Source: Linyphia triangularis (Eukaryota; Arthropoda; Arachnida; Araneae; Linyphiidae). From it: DNA of 64,000 bases. The DNA lies in NCBI GenBank assembly GCA_963978545.1, contig OZ021724.1, positions 98,687,792 through 98,751,791 of the forward strand. Reading direction: 5' to 3'. This document shows, piece after piece, positions 1 through 11,690 of the stretch. The number at the start of each line of letters is the position of its first letter. Position 1 is the first letter of the stretch. Made by a program: the position numbers and the translations under genes. The notes under the pieces are model-generated. The model made no database searches, had not been told where the DNA came from, and saw only the letters and a program-made list of their open reading frames with translations.

Positions 1-50
1 TAATTGATAAAGTGTATATTTTAAGAAGTATTTTTCCTATTCCCTTTCAG

Positions 51-165
51 AATGGATGCTTCGAGCGATCACAGCGCCCCTTGCTCCTTCCCCATGGACG
101 ATATGCTGACGTGTTACTTGGAAGCTGACGATCCCCCACTGCGACGCCCCTTTCCAAAAGCAGAG
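51..165 (+). CDS. Gene 1, internal coding exon (ectodomain part)
   Basis: This is an internal exon of a gene that enters from the left edge. A pyrimidine-rich tract ending in tttcag (41-50) is the acceptor and AG|GTGTGC at 165/166 is the donor. One base completes a codon from the previous exon, then 38 open codons follow, ending in phase 0. The peptide has two cysteines in a CSFPMDDMLTC segment and an acidic stretch (EADD), and it joins in frame to the exon at 4492. I read it as the membrane-proximal outer part of a type I membrane protein. The reading frame stays open past the donor to 267, so the donor is inferred from phase and consensus, not from a stop. The family is not recognised. Confidence 0.5.
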
Positions 166-244
166 GTGTGCGTAGTAGCATCCGCATTCGCAGCATTCCT
201 GGTACAGCATGAAGCTATTTATAATATATGTTGTACAGTACAGT

Positions 245-988
245 CAGGGGCGTACTGGGACATATAATCGGCCTGGTGATTTTAGATTTGTGCCGGCCCA
301 AATTTTCAATATCATCACTAATAAAATTTTAATAAAATCATTCCAATAATTAAATAATTAATTTTTAATGATTAAATAATTTTAATAATTAAATAATTTT
401 AATAATTAACATATTTTATTATTTAAATATTCGCATTTAATCATTGATTTCAATAATAAGTTATTTGTATTTATACATTTTAAAAATTGAATTGTTTTAA
501 TAATTAGTTTAATTAAATAAAATCTTCTATGTCGCTAGTATTTACATCTCCTTTGAGTAAGCTTAATTTTCATAAGTCATTGATAGTTTGTTGAAAAAAC
601 AAAGAAATATAAATAGTAAAATAAAGAATTTCCAGGAATATAACTAGCAGGTTTATTAGAAAATGACATCCGAACTGATAATAAATATTGAACCATAGAG
701 GCTATAAAATAACTATAAAGTAATATGATAATATATAAATCTTAGTACGTCTAGTTTTCTTAGAACCTCTTACTACCCCTACCAAATGAAAAACATCTTC
801 ACCTGGAGACTGGGGGGGGGGGGATTGATTGGCATTTGAATGCATTGGATTTTTTAAGAAAACGTTAAGGAAAGCAACTATTTATATCTAAAAATAATTA
901 TAAGAAAACTTCGTATCCGACCAGCCCAATTTTTACAGACACTGGCCCGGTGATTGCTCTGGATAACCCTATGGCCAGTACGCCCCTG
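245..988. mobile_element. hAT-like MITE with 8-bp target duplication
   Basis: The ends are inverted repeats: CAGGGGCGTACTGG at the left and its complement, CCAGTACGCCCCTG, at the right. The flanks are an exact 8-bp direct repeat, AGTACAGT, at 237-244 and 989-996. An 8-bp duplication with CAGGGG-type ends is typical of hAT elements. The 744-bp interior is AT-rich and non-coding, so it is non-autonomous. It sits 79 bases downstream of the exon 51-165 donor. Confidence 0.85.
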
Positions 989-996
989 AGTACAGT

Positions 997-1870
997 TATT
1001 TTTTAAATGTTCGATCGATATACTTTATGCATTCTTGGCATCGAGTACAATGTTTCTTATCAATGTACATTGTCTGCCGAACAGTACTACTACTAAACTT
1101 CTGACATTTTTCAACGACACCATGTACCAAGCGACTTGCTTAAATGTTTATATAAAAAAAAAAACATACATTATTTTTACTTTTTAAACCATCTTGGCTC
1201 CGTCTGATGAAAAACCTGCAAAATTTTAATATTTCTTCTCCCGCCTTTAAACAAGGGCAGAACTGCTTGTTGACACTTGGAGAACAATAATTTACCCAAT
1301 AAAGTCATTTAAAATTCTTCTTTTCTCTTCACTGCATTTTTGCTTTTGTGTAATTAAATATTCATCAAGTCAATACTTTAATACAAGAAGATTACAACTG
1401 AAGTTTTGTGCACACGTAAAAAGTTAAATAGGTTGTGTAACCTCAAAAAGTAATTTAACATGTATAAGTTATACACATGGGAAAGAAGCAAAAAAAAAAA
1501 ATTGTGTGTGTGTGGGGGGGGGGGGTATATTAGAATATCTTTGAAAATGCATAGGGTAAGACCGGACTTCACTTCAAGGACCACGCCTTGACGATGTTTT
1601 TCTTACAGATAATAAGAGAACAGGATCATTTTCAAATTCGAAAGATATGTTTTACAATAGCCCTCTCGAGCCACTATCTTTCCATTCATAGCTCTTGTAG
1701 GGGCGATTGAGAAGAGATGCGATCGTGTCTTGGAGACGATTCTCATTCTCAGTGAAAGACAAGAGGTTCTTATGTACACTGAAATGCTAAAAAGAAAAGT
1801 GCATATGGCGAGATTATTCAAATAAATAATTAAAATTAAAAAAAATTAAATTAAAGAAAAAAAAAAAATG
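997..1870. other. AT-rich intron sequence, no gene seen
   Basis: This part of gene 1 intron 1 holds homopolymer runs and a G-run with GT repeats near 1505-1525. No open frame looks coding and no element boundary is evident. Confidence 0.6.
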
Positions 1871-1888
1871 AATGAATAAAATAAATAA

Positions 1889-2067
<179 letters not shown>

Positions 2068-2104
2068 CATACATAAATGAGACGCGTGGGATTTACATTA
2101 GACT

Positions 2105-2345
2105 AGAAATAAATAATATAACCCATAAAAGTAAAGTTTTTAATATAAATCTTTTATATGCATTGCCAATTTTTATATTCATTAACATAGCGCCGTTTCT
2201 GTTGCCAGCGTGTGCTTGTTTTTAATATTTAAAATGAAATGCAAACCCCATATCTGTCAGCAAAATATGCGGTAAACTACTTTAATTAGGCCTCAGCAGA
2301 TTCCGCCGCCATCGATACACAAAATCGAAGTTAATTAAAGGATTT
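2105..2345 (+). repeat. Interspersed repeat A, partial copy
   Basis: This matches other copies in the window, sharing the pieces AACCCATAAAA, CCTTTATATGCATTGCC region, CATTAACATAGCGCCG and CAGCAAAATATGCGG. Repeat A has no coding capacity. Full copies run for about 500-900 bases and end near sequences such as 43955 and 56866. The superfamily is not known. Confidence 0.7.
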
Positions 2346-2852
2346 TAAAAAAAGGTTTGTTTTCCGTAACATGGGCAAAAAATATTAGTTTAAGTAGGTA
2401 GGAAAATTTGTTTTGCTAAATATTTTTGGCAAATACACAAAAGGGAATGACCGAGTAATTAATGTTAGATTTAAGATAGATCAGAAATGTGAACAGTGGT
2501 GCAAAATACTTGGGTATTATATATTTCTATACAAATTGGGTATAGAAATACCTGGTTTGCGGTTAATTACCAGAAAATTGGCTAGGCTGCATTCAGATAT
2601 ATGCTGTTCTAAGCAAACCAGTTTGTCAGGAACTTCATAAATTACTATTGATCGATTATGCGATCGCTGTGACATCGTAATCAATCGATCGTTTTACCGA
2701 ACATGTTTTTTTATAATTGAATTTAAAAGAAAAAAAATTGTAGGGTCAAATTTTGTGTAGGTAAGGTTACAGGAAACAAACCAATTTTTTTTTAATTGGC
2801 CTTTCTATCATTGTTGCGCGATGAAGACAAAAATTCGTGGAGGAAGCTTGTA

Positions 2853-3025
2853 CAGTCAAACTCCGTTAACCTGAAATCGTTTAACGTGAAATCCCGTTTA
2901 ACACGAAGTAAAAACAGTTCTCCCGAACTTAAAACTTGATGTTAATTTATTCGTTTGACATGAAATTCGGTTAACGCGAACAATTTCGGCTACCACATCG
3001 AATTCGCGTTAACGGCGTTTGACTG
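2853..3025. mobile_element. Short pogo/Tigger-like MITE
   Basis: The 173-bp element has inverted ends CAGTCAAACTCCGTTAA and TTAACGGCGTTTGACTG, flanked by TA on both sides (2851-2852, 3026-3027). The CAGTCAAAC-type end and TA target fit pogo-like members of the Tc1/mariner group. Internally it repeats GTTTAAC/CGTTAAC motifs. No coding sequence is present. Confidence 0.75.
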
Positions 3026-3509
3026 TATTTGTGACAGTGGTGTAACCATAAAAAGGACTATTATAGTACGTAATAAATTTAGACTAACAATAACCTTTTC
3101 CCTTGATAGGTAAAGACTTCGTTGAAAGAATCATTGTTGCCGAGACACGATAAAATCCACGCCAAGGAATTCCAACGAGAGTGCGACAAACGCCCCATTG
3201 GTCGGTTTTAATTTTCGGAACAACATCCTGTGATGACTGTTTGAGTAGCTACTTTGATAAATGGAAATAAATCATCCCTTACAGAATTTGTGTATTTTCT
3301 ATGTTAATCTACTGACCTACGTATAGAGTCTTCCATAAAGAAATCTCTAATTTTGAAATGATTTAACTGCGCCACAGTAAGACACAGAAAAAAGACACAA
3401 ATGGTATGTTGGATATGGAATTTTAATTACATCGGTTTGCAGAATTAGTTACAATATTGAAAAGCTGTAAAACATTGTTGTTATCTGATTATCATCGTTC
3501 CTTCATGAA

Positions 3510-4130
3510 CTAGGGGTGTGGAACATCGCACAACTTTCAATTACACTATAAAAGTGACGTGGATTTGTGACATTTACCTTTTTTTTATATTTTCAACATT
3601 CATTTAGAAGAAATGGTCAGGTTTGGCGATAATTCTTGTATGGGTCTTAAAAAAAAAAAAAAAAAACTTTTGGCGATATACTTTTTGATAATCCTTATAT
3701 ATATCCTTTTGATAAGTCCGCACTTTATTACAAGAGAAACTGAGAGGAGAAGAAAAAACGATCGTGGATGAGATATGCTCAAGGAAAGGGAACTTTGTGT
3801 TGAAGACATTCATTTTTCTTCTTTTTACGCCAATAAAGCATTTTTACGGGAATTTCGGAGATGGAGATGTTTAAAACACCTTAAGAGGCATTGCCACAGC
3901 AATTTTCTTCAAAATCGTTAGAGCCATTTTTAAGCAATCATTAAAAAACATGATTTTTTCAAAGTCAACTACCTTATGTACATATGCTATTTTGACGAAA
4001 ACCTTAATGGTAGGTCCCATGGCCACCATTAGCAAATTTGAACATCGTAGGTCAATTTGTTCGAGAGTTATACTGACCACAGACACACATACACACAGAC
4101 AGACATTTATTCTAGATCACTTTTTTAAGT
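3510..4130 (+). repeat. Interspersed repeat B, copy 1
   Basis: This copy runs from CTAGGGGTGTGGAACATCGC through the block GTAGGTCCCATGGCCACC and the ACACACAGACAGACA stretch. Four further copies lie at about 9834, 10965, 17069 and, on the minus strand, 57680. The start contains ACTTTCAATTACA and the better-preserved copies end with GTAATTGAAA, suggesting inverted ends. There is no intact coding frame. Confidence 0.75.
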
Positions 4131-4437
4131 AGTGGAGAATGATCACTTAATGAAATGACATAAATTAAAAACGAAAATAGCGCCTAATATATTTTATTTT
4201 ATATTTGTGAATCATTCCGTCAATGCATATGTCTCCATCTAGTTCTGTCATTAAGCTGTTTTAATTTCCATTTATAATCGATAAACATTAAGTGAAAACA
4301 ATTTATGTCATTTCATTGAATGATCATTTTCGTACACACTCACCAAATGTCCAGGTTGTTATAAAAAGTAGTTTCTAAATGCACTGGGCTAGAAGATTGA
4401 AACAGAGCGAGTATAGGGAATGATCCATACTAGGACT
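4130..4437. mobile_element. Repeat D (long-TIR MITE), copy 1
   Basis: The sequence CACTTAATGAAATGACATAA is mirrored by GTCATTTCATTGAATGATCA, and the right end reads GCGAGTATAGGGAATGATCC then AGGACTTC. The same element occurs at about 49936, partially at 51775, and split around a large insertion at 59086-62049. This copy lacks most of its left outer end. It is useful as an empty-site control for the insertion at 59286. Confidence 0.7.
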
Positions 4438-4491
4438 TCAGCTTAAAACTTAAAGACCCAGCACGATTTAAACCTTTTGTTTCACCCACAG

Positions 4492-4685
4492 GTGTCCTCC
4501 GGCGTCGTTCTCCTCGTGGTCCACCACACCATCGAATCAGACGACTCTGTCCTCATCCGACAAATGCGTGTGTCATCCCCTCTCCTCGCCCTCGTCTTTC
4601 TGTCCCTCGCTGCCCTGCTCATCGTCGCTTGTCTGCTCGCATACGCCATATGGAGGATCATGGAGGTGCTCGACATGGCCACCAG
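4492..4685 (+). CDS. Gene 1, membrane-spanning exon
   Basis: The acceptor is cacccacag (to 4491) and the donor ACCAG|GTACGG is at 4685/4686. The exon gives 64 codons plus two bases. The translation starts VSSGVVLLVVHHTIES and carries one strong hydrophobic helix, SPLLALVFLSLAALLIVACL, running into AYAIWRI. This is followed by charged residues, as expected for a single membrane span entering the cytoplasm. The two leftover bases (AG) join G of the exon at 6997 to make an arginine codon, so the frame closes exactly. The hydrophobic and charged layout, higher GC than the flanks, and both consensus splice sites support a real exon. The protein family is not recognised. Confidence 0.7.
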
Positions 4686-4758
4686 GTACGGAGAAATTCC
4701 TCCCAGTCGGGAGTCTCGATCCCTTCAAAGAGATCGTTTATCGATCATTTGGCACTAA

Positions 4759-5431
4759 TAGTCCGAGAGGCGACTGCACTTTTTGGACCCCATTGAACAT
4801 CATTCTGAATTTTTTATAGAAATTGGAGAAAAGTGAGTAGATTACGAATCCACTGGTCTGCCGTGGCAAAAATGGCCGAAACTGATCAAAAATTGACTTG
4901 GAATGAGTTGAACTAAAATCCGAATGCCAAATATGTCATAACTTGCCAAAAAGAGAACAAACTTTTTCGTCTGACAACCCACTGCATTTTGATTTTCAAT
5001 GAGAAAAAGCGCAAACGATATCTGATCTCTGGCTCGAAAAAATTTGTATCTTTTAAAAGTAAGCCAAATTGGCGACATCAGTTACGTCATCAGTGACGTA
5101 ATGTTTATTGCCAATTTGGCTCATTTGTGAAAGATGCAAATAAGCCATAGCCACACATCCGAATCGTCTGCAACCTTCTTAATTGAAAATTAAAGAGTGA
5201 GGGTTACCAAAAAAAAAAAAAAAAAAAAAAATGCTCATTATCTGGCAAGCTATGGCTCACTTGGCAAGTGGATTTAGTTCAAATTATTAAAAGTCGATTT
5301 TTGACCAGTTTCGGCCATTTTTGTCACGGCAGACCAGTGGATTCGTAATCTACTCACTTTTCTCCAATTTCTATAAAAAATTCAAAATGATGTTCGATGA
5401 GGTCCAAAAATTGCAGTCGCCTCTCAGTCTA
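4759..5431. mobile_element. Harbinger-like MITE, copy 1 (3-bp duplication)
   Basis: The element has inverted ends of more than 100 bp, starting TAGTCCGAGAGGCGACTGCA on the left and mirrored by GCAGTCGCCTCTCAGTCTA on the right. TAA lies on both sides (4756-4758 and 5432-5434). The host is a 145-bp tandem unit in this intron whose other copies read GGCACCAAAGATC, so the uninterrupted site is visible and fits one TAA. A 3-bp duplication points to PIF/Harbinger. A second copy is at 44750. Confidence 0.8.
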
Positions 5432-6240
5432 TAAAGATCATTTTCTATTAATCGGTTAAAGTCAATGAATTGAACATAGCCATCAGGTACAAAAAAACTA
5501 GGTTTCTTCTCAGTCGATGCATTCGATCTTTTTCAAAGAGATATTTTATAGATGAATTTGCCCCAAAGATCATTTTCTTTTAATCGGGTCAATGCCAATG
5601 AATTGATCGATCAATTTAACATGGCCGTACTGTCAATGAATTGGACATGACCGTACTGTCAATGAATTAGACATGGCCACCAGGTACGGAAAAACTGTGT
5701 TTCCTCCCAGTCGCGGCCCTCAATTTTTTCATTTTTTTTTTTCAAAGGAATGATTTATCGATGAATTGGCACCAAAATCATTTTCGATATATCAATCAAT
5801 GTCAATCAATTGAGCATGGAAACCACGTAAGGTAAAACTGGGTTTCCTCCCAGTCAAGGCTTTCAATCTTTTTTCCAAGAGATTATTTATCGATGAATTG
5901 GCACCAAAGATCATTTTCGATATTTCCATCAATGTCAATGAATTGATCAATCAATTGAGCATGGACACCACGTACGGTAAAACTGGGTTTCCTCCCAGTC
6001 AAGGCTTTCAATCTTTTTTCCAAGAGATTATTTATCGATGAATTGGCACCAAAGATCATTTTCGATATTTCCATCAATGTCAATGAATTGATCAATCAAT
6101 TGAGCATGGCCACCACGTACGGTAAAACTGGGTTTCCTCCCAGTCAAGGCCTTGAATCTTTTTTCAAAGAGATCATTTATCGATGAATTGGCACCAAAGA
6201 TCATTTTCGATTAATCGGTCGATATCAAGGAATTAATCAA
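5432..6240 (+). repeat. 145-bp tandem array copying the exon 2 splice donor
   Basis: Units recur with CATGG(CC)ACCA(C/G)GTAC at 5672, 5815, 5960 and 6105 (spacing 143, 145, 145), plus a diverged one at 5475. The founding copy is the real exon 2 end at 4674. Each unit carries CTCCCAGTC, TTTCAAAGAGAT, GATGAATTGGCACCAAAGATC and GTCAATGAATTGATCAATC blocks. The early units keep CCAG|GTACGG; later ones read CCACGTACGG. A smaller internal triplication of CCGTACTGTCAATGAATT occurs near 5625-5670. Confidence 0.85.
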
Positions 6241-6996
6241 TGTTTATGAATCTGTCACAGTTCCTTTTTTAAAATGTAGCAATTCGTGTATCCGAGGCAG
6301 AATGTTCACCTTGCATGTGAGAGGAGTCAGTATAGATTCTCAGTATTCGGTGATCATCCAACTCTTCTTCCCAAAATGTGTTGACACCTGGAAAATTGTA
6401 CCCAATTTTCTTCTCGCTTATTACCGTTCTATCTGATGAGAGTTATTTTATCTTCTGATAAGTCCACATTTAGTTTGTATATCTTCTAGTGTAAGAGCTA
6501 CATTAACATCACAACTACGTGTAGCTTAATGGGTAATCTATATTTCTAAGGTTTGAGTAGGTGGGGGGGGGGGGGAAGAGAGAAGATGAAAGAAACGCCT
6601 TTCGGGAAGTTTTTGAAAGAGATGCCCTGCAAAATTTCAGGATTGAATAGAATACTATCTGGGAAACTTCGATTAAGCAAAAACACATCAGGAAGAAAAT
6701 TGCTCACAATCTCCGTCATGTCTACACATTTTGGAAACAAGAATTCGCAGAGCCGGAACTTCCAGAAACTCAAACCCGCGTCCTCTCGAGCATCTTGCCT
6801 CCAATTCATATGCAGGAATAATAACAGTTTCCTGAACACTTATCGATTAATTGATAATAATCGAATTGTTGATAATAAACAGTTCAATTGAAAATTAACA
6901 ATTAGTTGATGATGAACAATTCATTAACAGTAATCGGTTCATAAATGAATATCATGTTTTGTGTCCGGTTAATGTGAAAATCCGAATTCTTCCCAG
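6241..6996. other. Remainder of gene 1 intron 2, no gene seen
   Basis: Ordinary intron sequence with a G-run at 6563-6574. Open frames on both strands at 6546-6891 overlap one another and show no recognisable domain. Confidence 0.5.
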
Positions 6997-7090
6997 GTAC
7001 CGCGAGCATCGAGAACTGTGTGCCTACGAGGAGATGCGAGCCAGCTTCCGGTCGCAGAACAGCGGGAGGTCGGCAAAGAGGTCCCACTGA
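6997..7090 (+). CDS. Gene 1, terminal coding exon (cytoplasmic tail)
   Basis: The acceptor is ttcttcccag (to 6996). The first base completes the arginine codon begun at 4684-4685. Thirty residues follow, starting YREHRELCAYEEMRASFRSQ and ending in a basic, serine-rich KRSH before a TGA stop at 7088-7090. Together with the 4492 exon this gives a cytoplasmic tail of about 40-45 residues. No catalytic or well-known sorting motif is obvious, although YEEM could be a tyrosine-based signal (weak inference). Exact phase agreement with exon 2 is the main support. Confidence 0.7.
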
Positions 7091-7185
7091 AGAAAACACC
7101 TCTCCTCTACATCTTCAAGTACAAAAATAATCGATGCACCTTCCTGTTACGCCACATTTACACTCAAATATTAAAAATCAAAACA

Positions 7186-7191
7186 AATAAA
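7186..7191 (+). terminator. Candidate polyadenylation signal of gene 1
   Basis: AATAAA lies 96 bases after the gene 1 stop codon, in an A-rich stretch, with a T-rich segment following at about 7206-7235. It is a plausible 3' end, which would make a short 3' UTR. Confidence 0.55.
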
Positions 7192-7239
7192 ATAATCAAA
7201 AATTAGCTTTTCTTGCTGAACTTTGTGTTACGACAATAA

Positions 7240-8080
7240 TCGATTTTAATTGAAAATGGACCACAACCATGTTCTTTCACTCAAGTTGAGTTTCCTTGCA
7301 GGAGTAATATAAACCCTCTTAAACAATGTTGCAAATCCCTATCCCTATCATCACCACTTTGAAAATACTATTACAAATTTGTACGTAACAGCTTCTTTTT
7401 ACCTTACCTGGATGATAAAATAAACGGACAGAGCCAAGCTTCGAATCTGCATTGTAGCGCGTAAGCTAAAATGCGAGTTTCAAAAGAGCCAATGAAAGCC
7501 AATTCAATAGTAGCCTAGTTTTTCATTTCTATTGTTGAAAGTATTAATGGACATGGTCTTTAAGAAAAGTAACTCTTGAACTTTGAAACTTTCTTCTTGT
7601 AAACGACAAGCCAAGATATTTTAGATCAATAACATCACATTCAATTCGAGCCGAATGAATCGTTTTCCCCTCCAAAATTAATAAGCAAACTTAGGTTGCA
7701 AATTAGAAAAAGAAGAAAAAATTAAAAAGCAGAAATTTTTGTGTGTATGACTTTTTCGAAACATTTAGAATTGAATAAAAAAATTTTTTTTAAAAATGCG
7801 AGAATTGTCCACACCGTTATTTTACAGTTAAGGATTCTTTTCTGAAAGACCATGACTATACTATATGCTGAATTGTAAAAGTAAGTGAATTTTTCATCGC
7901 ATGTAAAAACACGCTTGTTCTTTCTTGCATTTATAATTAAGAACAATTAATTCTTGTATTTATTTAGATTTCGATCTCTCTAACAACAAATGTGAATTTG
8001 TAACTTTACTTTATGTACTTTAAACAAATATTACCATTGTGTAAACATTTACTTTAGATAGCTTTATATTACCGTGAATC
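7240..8080. other. Intergenic, AT-rich, nothing identified
   Basis: No coding exon or element boundary is supported between gene 1 and the solo LTR at 8085. Confidence 0.5.
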
Positions 8081-8084
8081 ATAT

Positions 8085-8550
8085 TGTTATGAATTTTTCC
8101 ACTGAGGCAATGATGGCACAGTTTTCACGGTATAAAAATATTTATTCTCTCTTCAGAAAACTCACAAAATTTATTCACAGGCAACAGTTTAATTACTCTC
8201 AAGCTTCAACACAAGCTTCAACAAAAATAACTTCGAATTCAGCGATTATACAAGCTCACTCCAATAGGTAAACAAAGCGATCAGCTTTCAACGAAGTCCG
8301 AAGTCAATCTGAAAACTTTCCCGTTCTCCAGTCTTTTATATACAAGCGCGTGAGACATTCTCGAAATTTCCAGCCAATTCATCGGAAAATAAATATCTCG
8401 AAACTTCTCGATTACTTTAGGTGTTGCCACCTTTTTCTAACTTGTATAATCGCTATTAATTACTAAATAAAATAGGATAAAAATAAATTACAATAGAATT
8501 TTGAAATAATACGTCACTATTTACAATATATACAGACAATTTGTGCAACA
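8085..8550 (-). mobile_element. Solo LTR, family 1, copy 1
   Basis: The element begins TGTTATGAATTTTTCC and ends TTGTGCAACA. It is flanked by ATAT on both sides (8081-8084, 8551-8554), a 4-bp duplication typical of Gypsy-type retrotransposons. On the minus strand a TATA box (TATATAAAAG region, + strand 8335-8344) sits inside. No gag or pol sequence adjoins it, so it is a solo LTR left by recombination. Confidence 0.75.
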
Positions 8551-8834
8551 ATATTGTGACAGCAAATTTGTATATTTCTGTGTGAGAGAAAATAAATTTA
8601 CTCTGATGATTGAGCAAATTTTTGTAACATAAAATCAGTTACGTAAGCCATTGCATAATAATTTCGTTACAGCTGCTCATGAGTTGTAGGACAAAAAAAT
8701 TCTTTTAGTTGTTTTTAAGAGAATTCAACTGAAAAGAACATAAAAATTGAAATTGTTCATATGGAAATCGACGATAATTAGATTACTGCATAATTTTTCA
8801 ATAATGAAGTGGCAACTGGGATTCTTGTAAGTAT

Positions 8835-9280
8835 TGTTAAGAATTTTTCCACTGAGGCAATGATGGCACAGTTTTTACGGTATAAAAATATTTATTCTCT
8901 CTTCAGAAAACTCACAAAATTTATCCACAGGCAACGGTCACTCTCAAGCTTCAGCAAAAACAACTTCGAATACAGCGATTATACAAGCTCACTCCAATAG
9001 GTAAACAAAGCGATCAGTTTTCATCGAAGTCCGAAGTCAATCTGAAAACTTTCCCGATCTCCAGTCTTATTTATACTTGGCGCGAGAGAACATTCGCGAA
9101 ATTTCCAGCCAATTCGTTTGAAAAGAAACATCTCGAAACTTCTCGATTGCTTTAGGTGTTGCCACCTTTATCTAACCTGTATAATCGCTGTTAATAAATA
9201 AAATAAGATAAAATAAATTACAATAGAATTTTAAAATAATACGTCACTATTTACACTATATACAGACAATTTGTGCAACA
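8835..9280 (-). mobile_element. Solo LTR, family 1, copy 2
   Basis: It is about 90% like the copy at 8085 by eye, with the same TGTT start and GTGCAACA end. It is flanked by GTAT (8831-8834 and 9281-9284). Only 284 bases separate the two copies, but each has its own target duplication. They are therefore independent insertions and not the two LTRs of one provirus. Confidence 0.75.
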
Positions 9281-9833
9281 GTATTGAGTACTAGAAAACT
9301 GGCCATGGATCCTGGAAAAATTAATCCCACAATGCATTCCGTCCTACTATCATTAAGGTAAATATTCGAAATCGCTTCAAGTGCCAATAGTTATGTTTTT
9401 GGCATTCGCGGTTGCTGTATTTGAGGATAAGCACTCTTCAAAGATTTATATCATGATTCACAAATCTAATTTCAAAGTACATCAAATGGTTGTCTTGTCA
9501 TAGATTTGGGAATATGGAGATTTTTAAATTTTTTGAATACTGTCAATTCACTTTAACTCGATTGGCTAAATGTTTTCTTTTATCTCTTAGTTTTTAAGTC
9601 CAAAAAAAGAAAATTTTATGTCTTTTGAACTTGATGTTATTGTGAAAACGTCATTTTAATTTTATGAACAGGGAAAGCTGCAAAGTAATAATAATTAAAC
9701 GAAGAACTGGAGAATGCAGTTCAGGACATCAACTTCGTAGATGACAATCTGACTGATTTCTAGTTTCTGGGGCGATTACATTACTGGAACTATTTTTAAA
9801 AATTCTTTCAAAAAATGTGGATTCTTTAACAAA

Positions 9834-10500
9834 CTAGGGGTGTGGAACATCGCGTAACTTTCAATTACACAATAATATTGGTTATTGCATTAAAATTCAT
9901 GGTATTATTTACCGTTTTCATATTTTCACTAAAAAAATCGCAAAGATGGCGAAATTGGGGATGTTATTCAATAGACATTACGTAGTTTTTTTCTTGTGCG
10001 TAAAACAGAAAAAAATCAATCTGATGGGCAGTGCTCAAGGGCAGAGAGTTCTATGTCAAAAGCACTCGTTTTTCAACTTTTTACTCTCTCTACGGGAATT
10101 TCGAAGATGAGAACGATTAAATCCCCTTATAAGAGGTATTAGTTTCAGAGATTTTAATCAAAATCATCACAGCCGTTTTTTAGCAATTTACGAAAAACAT
10201 GATTTTTCAATACTTTTATCCTTATGAGCATGCGCGATTTTGACGAAAACCTTAATGGTAGGTCCCATGGCCACCCCTAATCCGTACACAAAATTTGAAC
10301 ATCGTATGTCAATGTGTACTGGAGTTACGGTGACCACTTACACACGGACAGATATTTTTTTTTTTTCTAAACCACTTTTTTGAAATCAGAGTGTTCCAAA
10401 ACGTGAAAAAAATGCAAAGCAAAAAAAAAAAAATTTTTTTTTTTTTTTACTGAATGCTATACTTTTATCATCCTATGTAAACATATGGGTAATTGAAATG
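9834..10500 (+). repeat. Interspersed repeat B, copy 2
   Basis: It starts CTAGGGGTGTGGAACATCGC and ends near GGGTAATTGAAA. It includes the GTAGGTCCCATGGCCACC block and a poly(A)/poly(T) junction near 10421-10450. Confidence 0.75.
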
Positions 10501-10964
10501 AAAAAGAAGGCTAAAGTAACCAACGAATGGGGATACTCATTGAGAATTTGCTACGTGGACTGGGTGGTGGCGAAATTGATCGTTGATGAAACTGTAGCTA
10601 CATCTAAATCCATGTCAGATGAGGCGATTGGCAAATATGCATGCCTTTCGTAGGGATTTATACATGCAAATTCTAATACTGATGAAGGAGATGTACCACC
10701 TACAATTAATTTGCAAGCAGCAGAGGGATAATAAATATTATTTTATCGCAGTTCCTATAGACAATTCCGAAAGTGTGGATGATTCACTGTATAATTGTGA
10801 TCAAAGACTGAATGACTTTTGAGATATGATCAAAAAAAGATATATAATCAGTTAAAAAAAAATGCCCTTTTGGAATATTGGATTAAATGTACTGTCAGTA
10901 AGTATATTTTTATCGCGTATACTACTGATAATACATTTTTTCGATTCGGTACCCTTAAAATAAA

Positions 10965-11604
10965 CTAGGGGTGTGGAACATCGCACAACTTTCAATTACA
11001 CTATAATACTGACGTGGATTTGTGCCATTTACCGTTTGTATATTTTCATCCTTCATTTAGAATAAATGGCCACTTTGGCGATAATTCTTGTATGGGTCTT
11101 TAGGAAAAAAAATCGCCAAAATGCTGATTTTTGTGATATACTTTTCTATAATCCTTATATTATCTTTAAAGTAAGCGAAACTGAAGGAAGAAGAAAAAAC
11201 GATCGTTTATGGGGTATGCTCAAGGAAAGAGAACTCTGTGTTGAAAGCATTCGTTTTCCAACTTTTTACGCCATTAAAACATTCTTACGGAAATTTCGGA
11301 GGTTGGTATGTTTAGAACACCTTAAGAGGCATTTTTGCCACAGCGATTTTGAACAAAACCGTTGGAGCCGTTTTTTAGAAATTACTGAAAAACATGATTT
11401 TTTCAATGGCAACTTACCTTACGCGCAATCGCGATTTTGAAGAAAACCTTAATGGCAGGTTCCATGGCTACCACCAACCCGCACACCAAATTTGAACATC
11501 GTAAGTCGATTTGTTCGGGAGTTATGCTGACCACATACACACAGACAGACATTTTTTCTAGATCACTTTTTTGAAATCAGGATGTTCCTAAACGTGGAGA
11601 AATG

Positions 11605-11635
<31 letters not shown>

Positions 11636-11690
11636 GATTTTTTTTTTTTTTTTTTTTTTTTGACCGAATGCTATACTTTTACTGATTTCG
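10965..11690 (+). repeat. Interspersed repeat B, copy 3
   Basis: This is the best-preserved copy. The open frame 11066-11440 lies wholly within repeat sequence, and the equivalent stretch is broken in the other copies, so I do not call it a gene. A poly(A)-CG-poly(T) near-palindrome spans 11607-11661. Confidence 0.75.

Noticed and set aside
6546..6891. Overlapping open frames on both strands in gene 1 intron 2
   Set aside because: No domain, no splice support and a homopolymer G-run inside; they also fall within the inferred intron.
8085..9280. Two LTRs as the ends of one short provirus
   Set aside because: Each copy has its own, different 4-bp duplication (ATAT and GTAT), so they are separate insertions.
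11066..11440. 124-codon open frame resembling a gene
   Set aside because: It lies wholly inside repeat B and the equivalent stretch is broken in the other copies.
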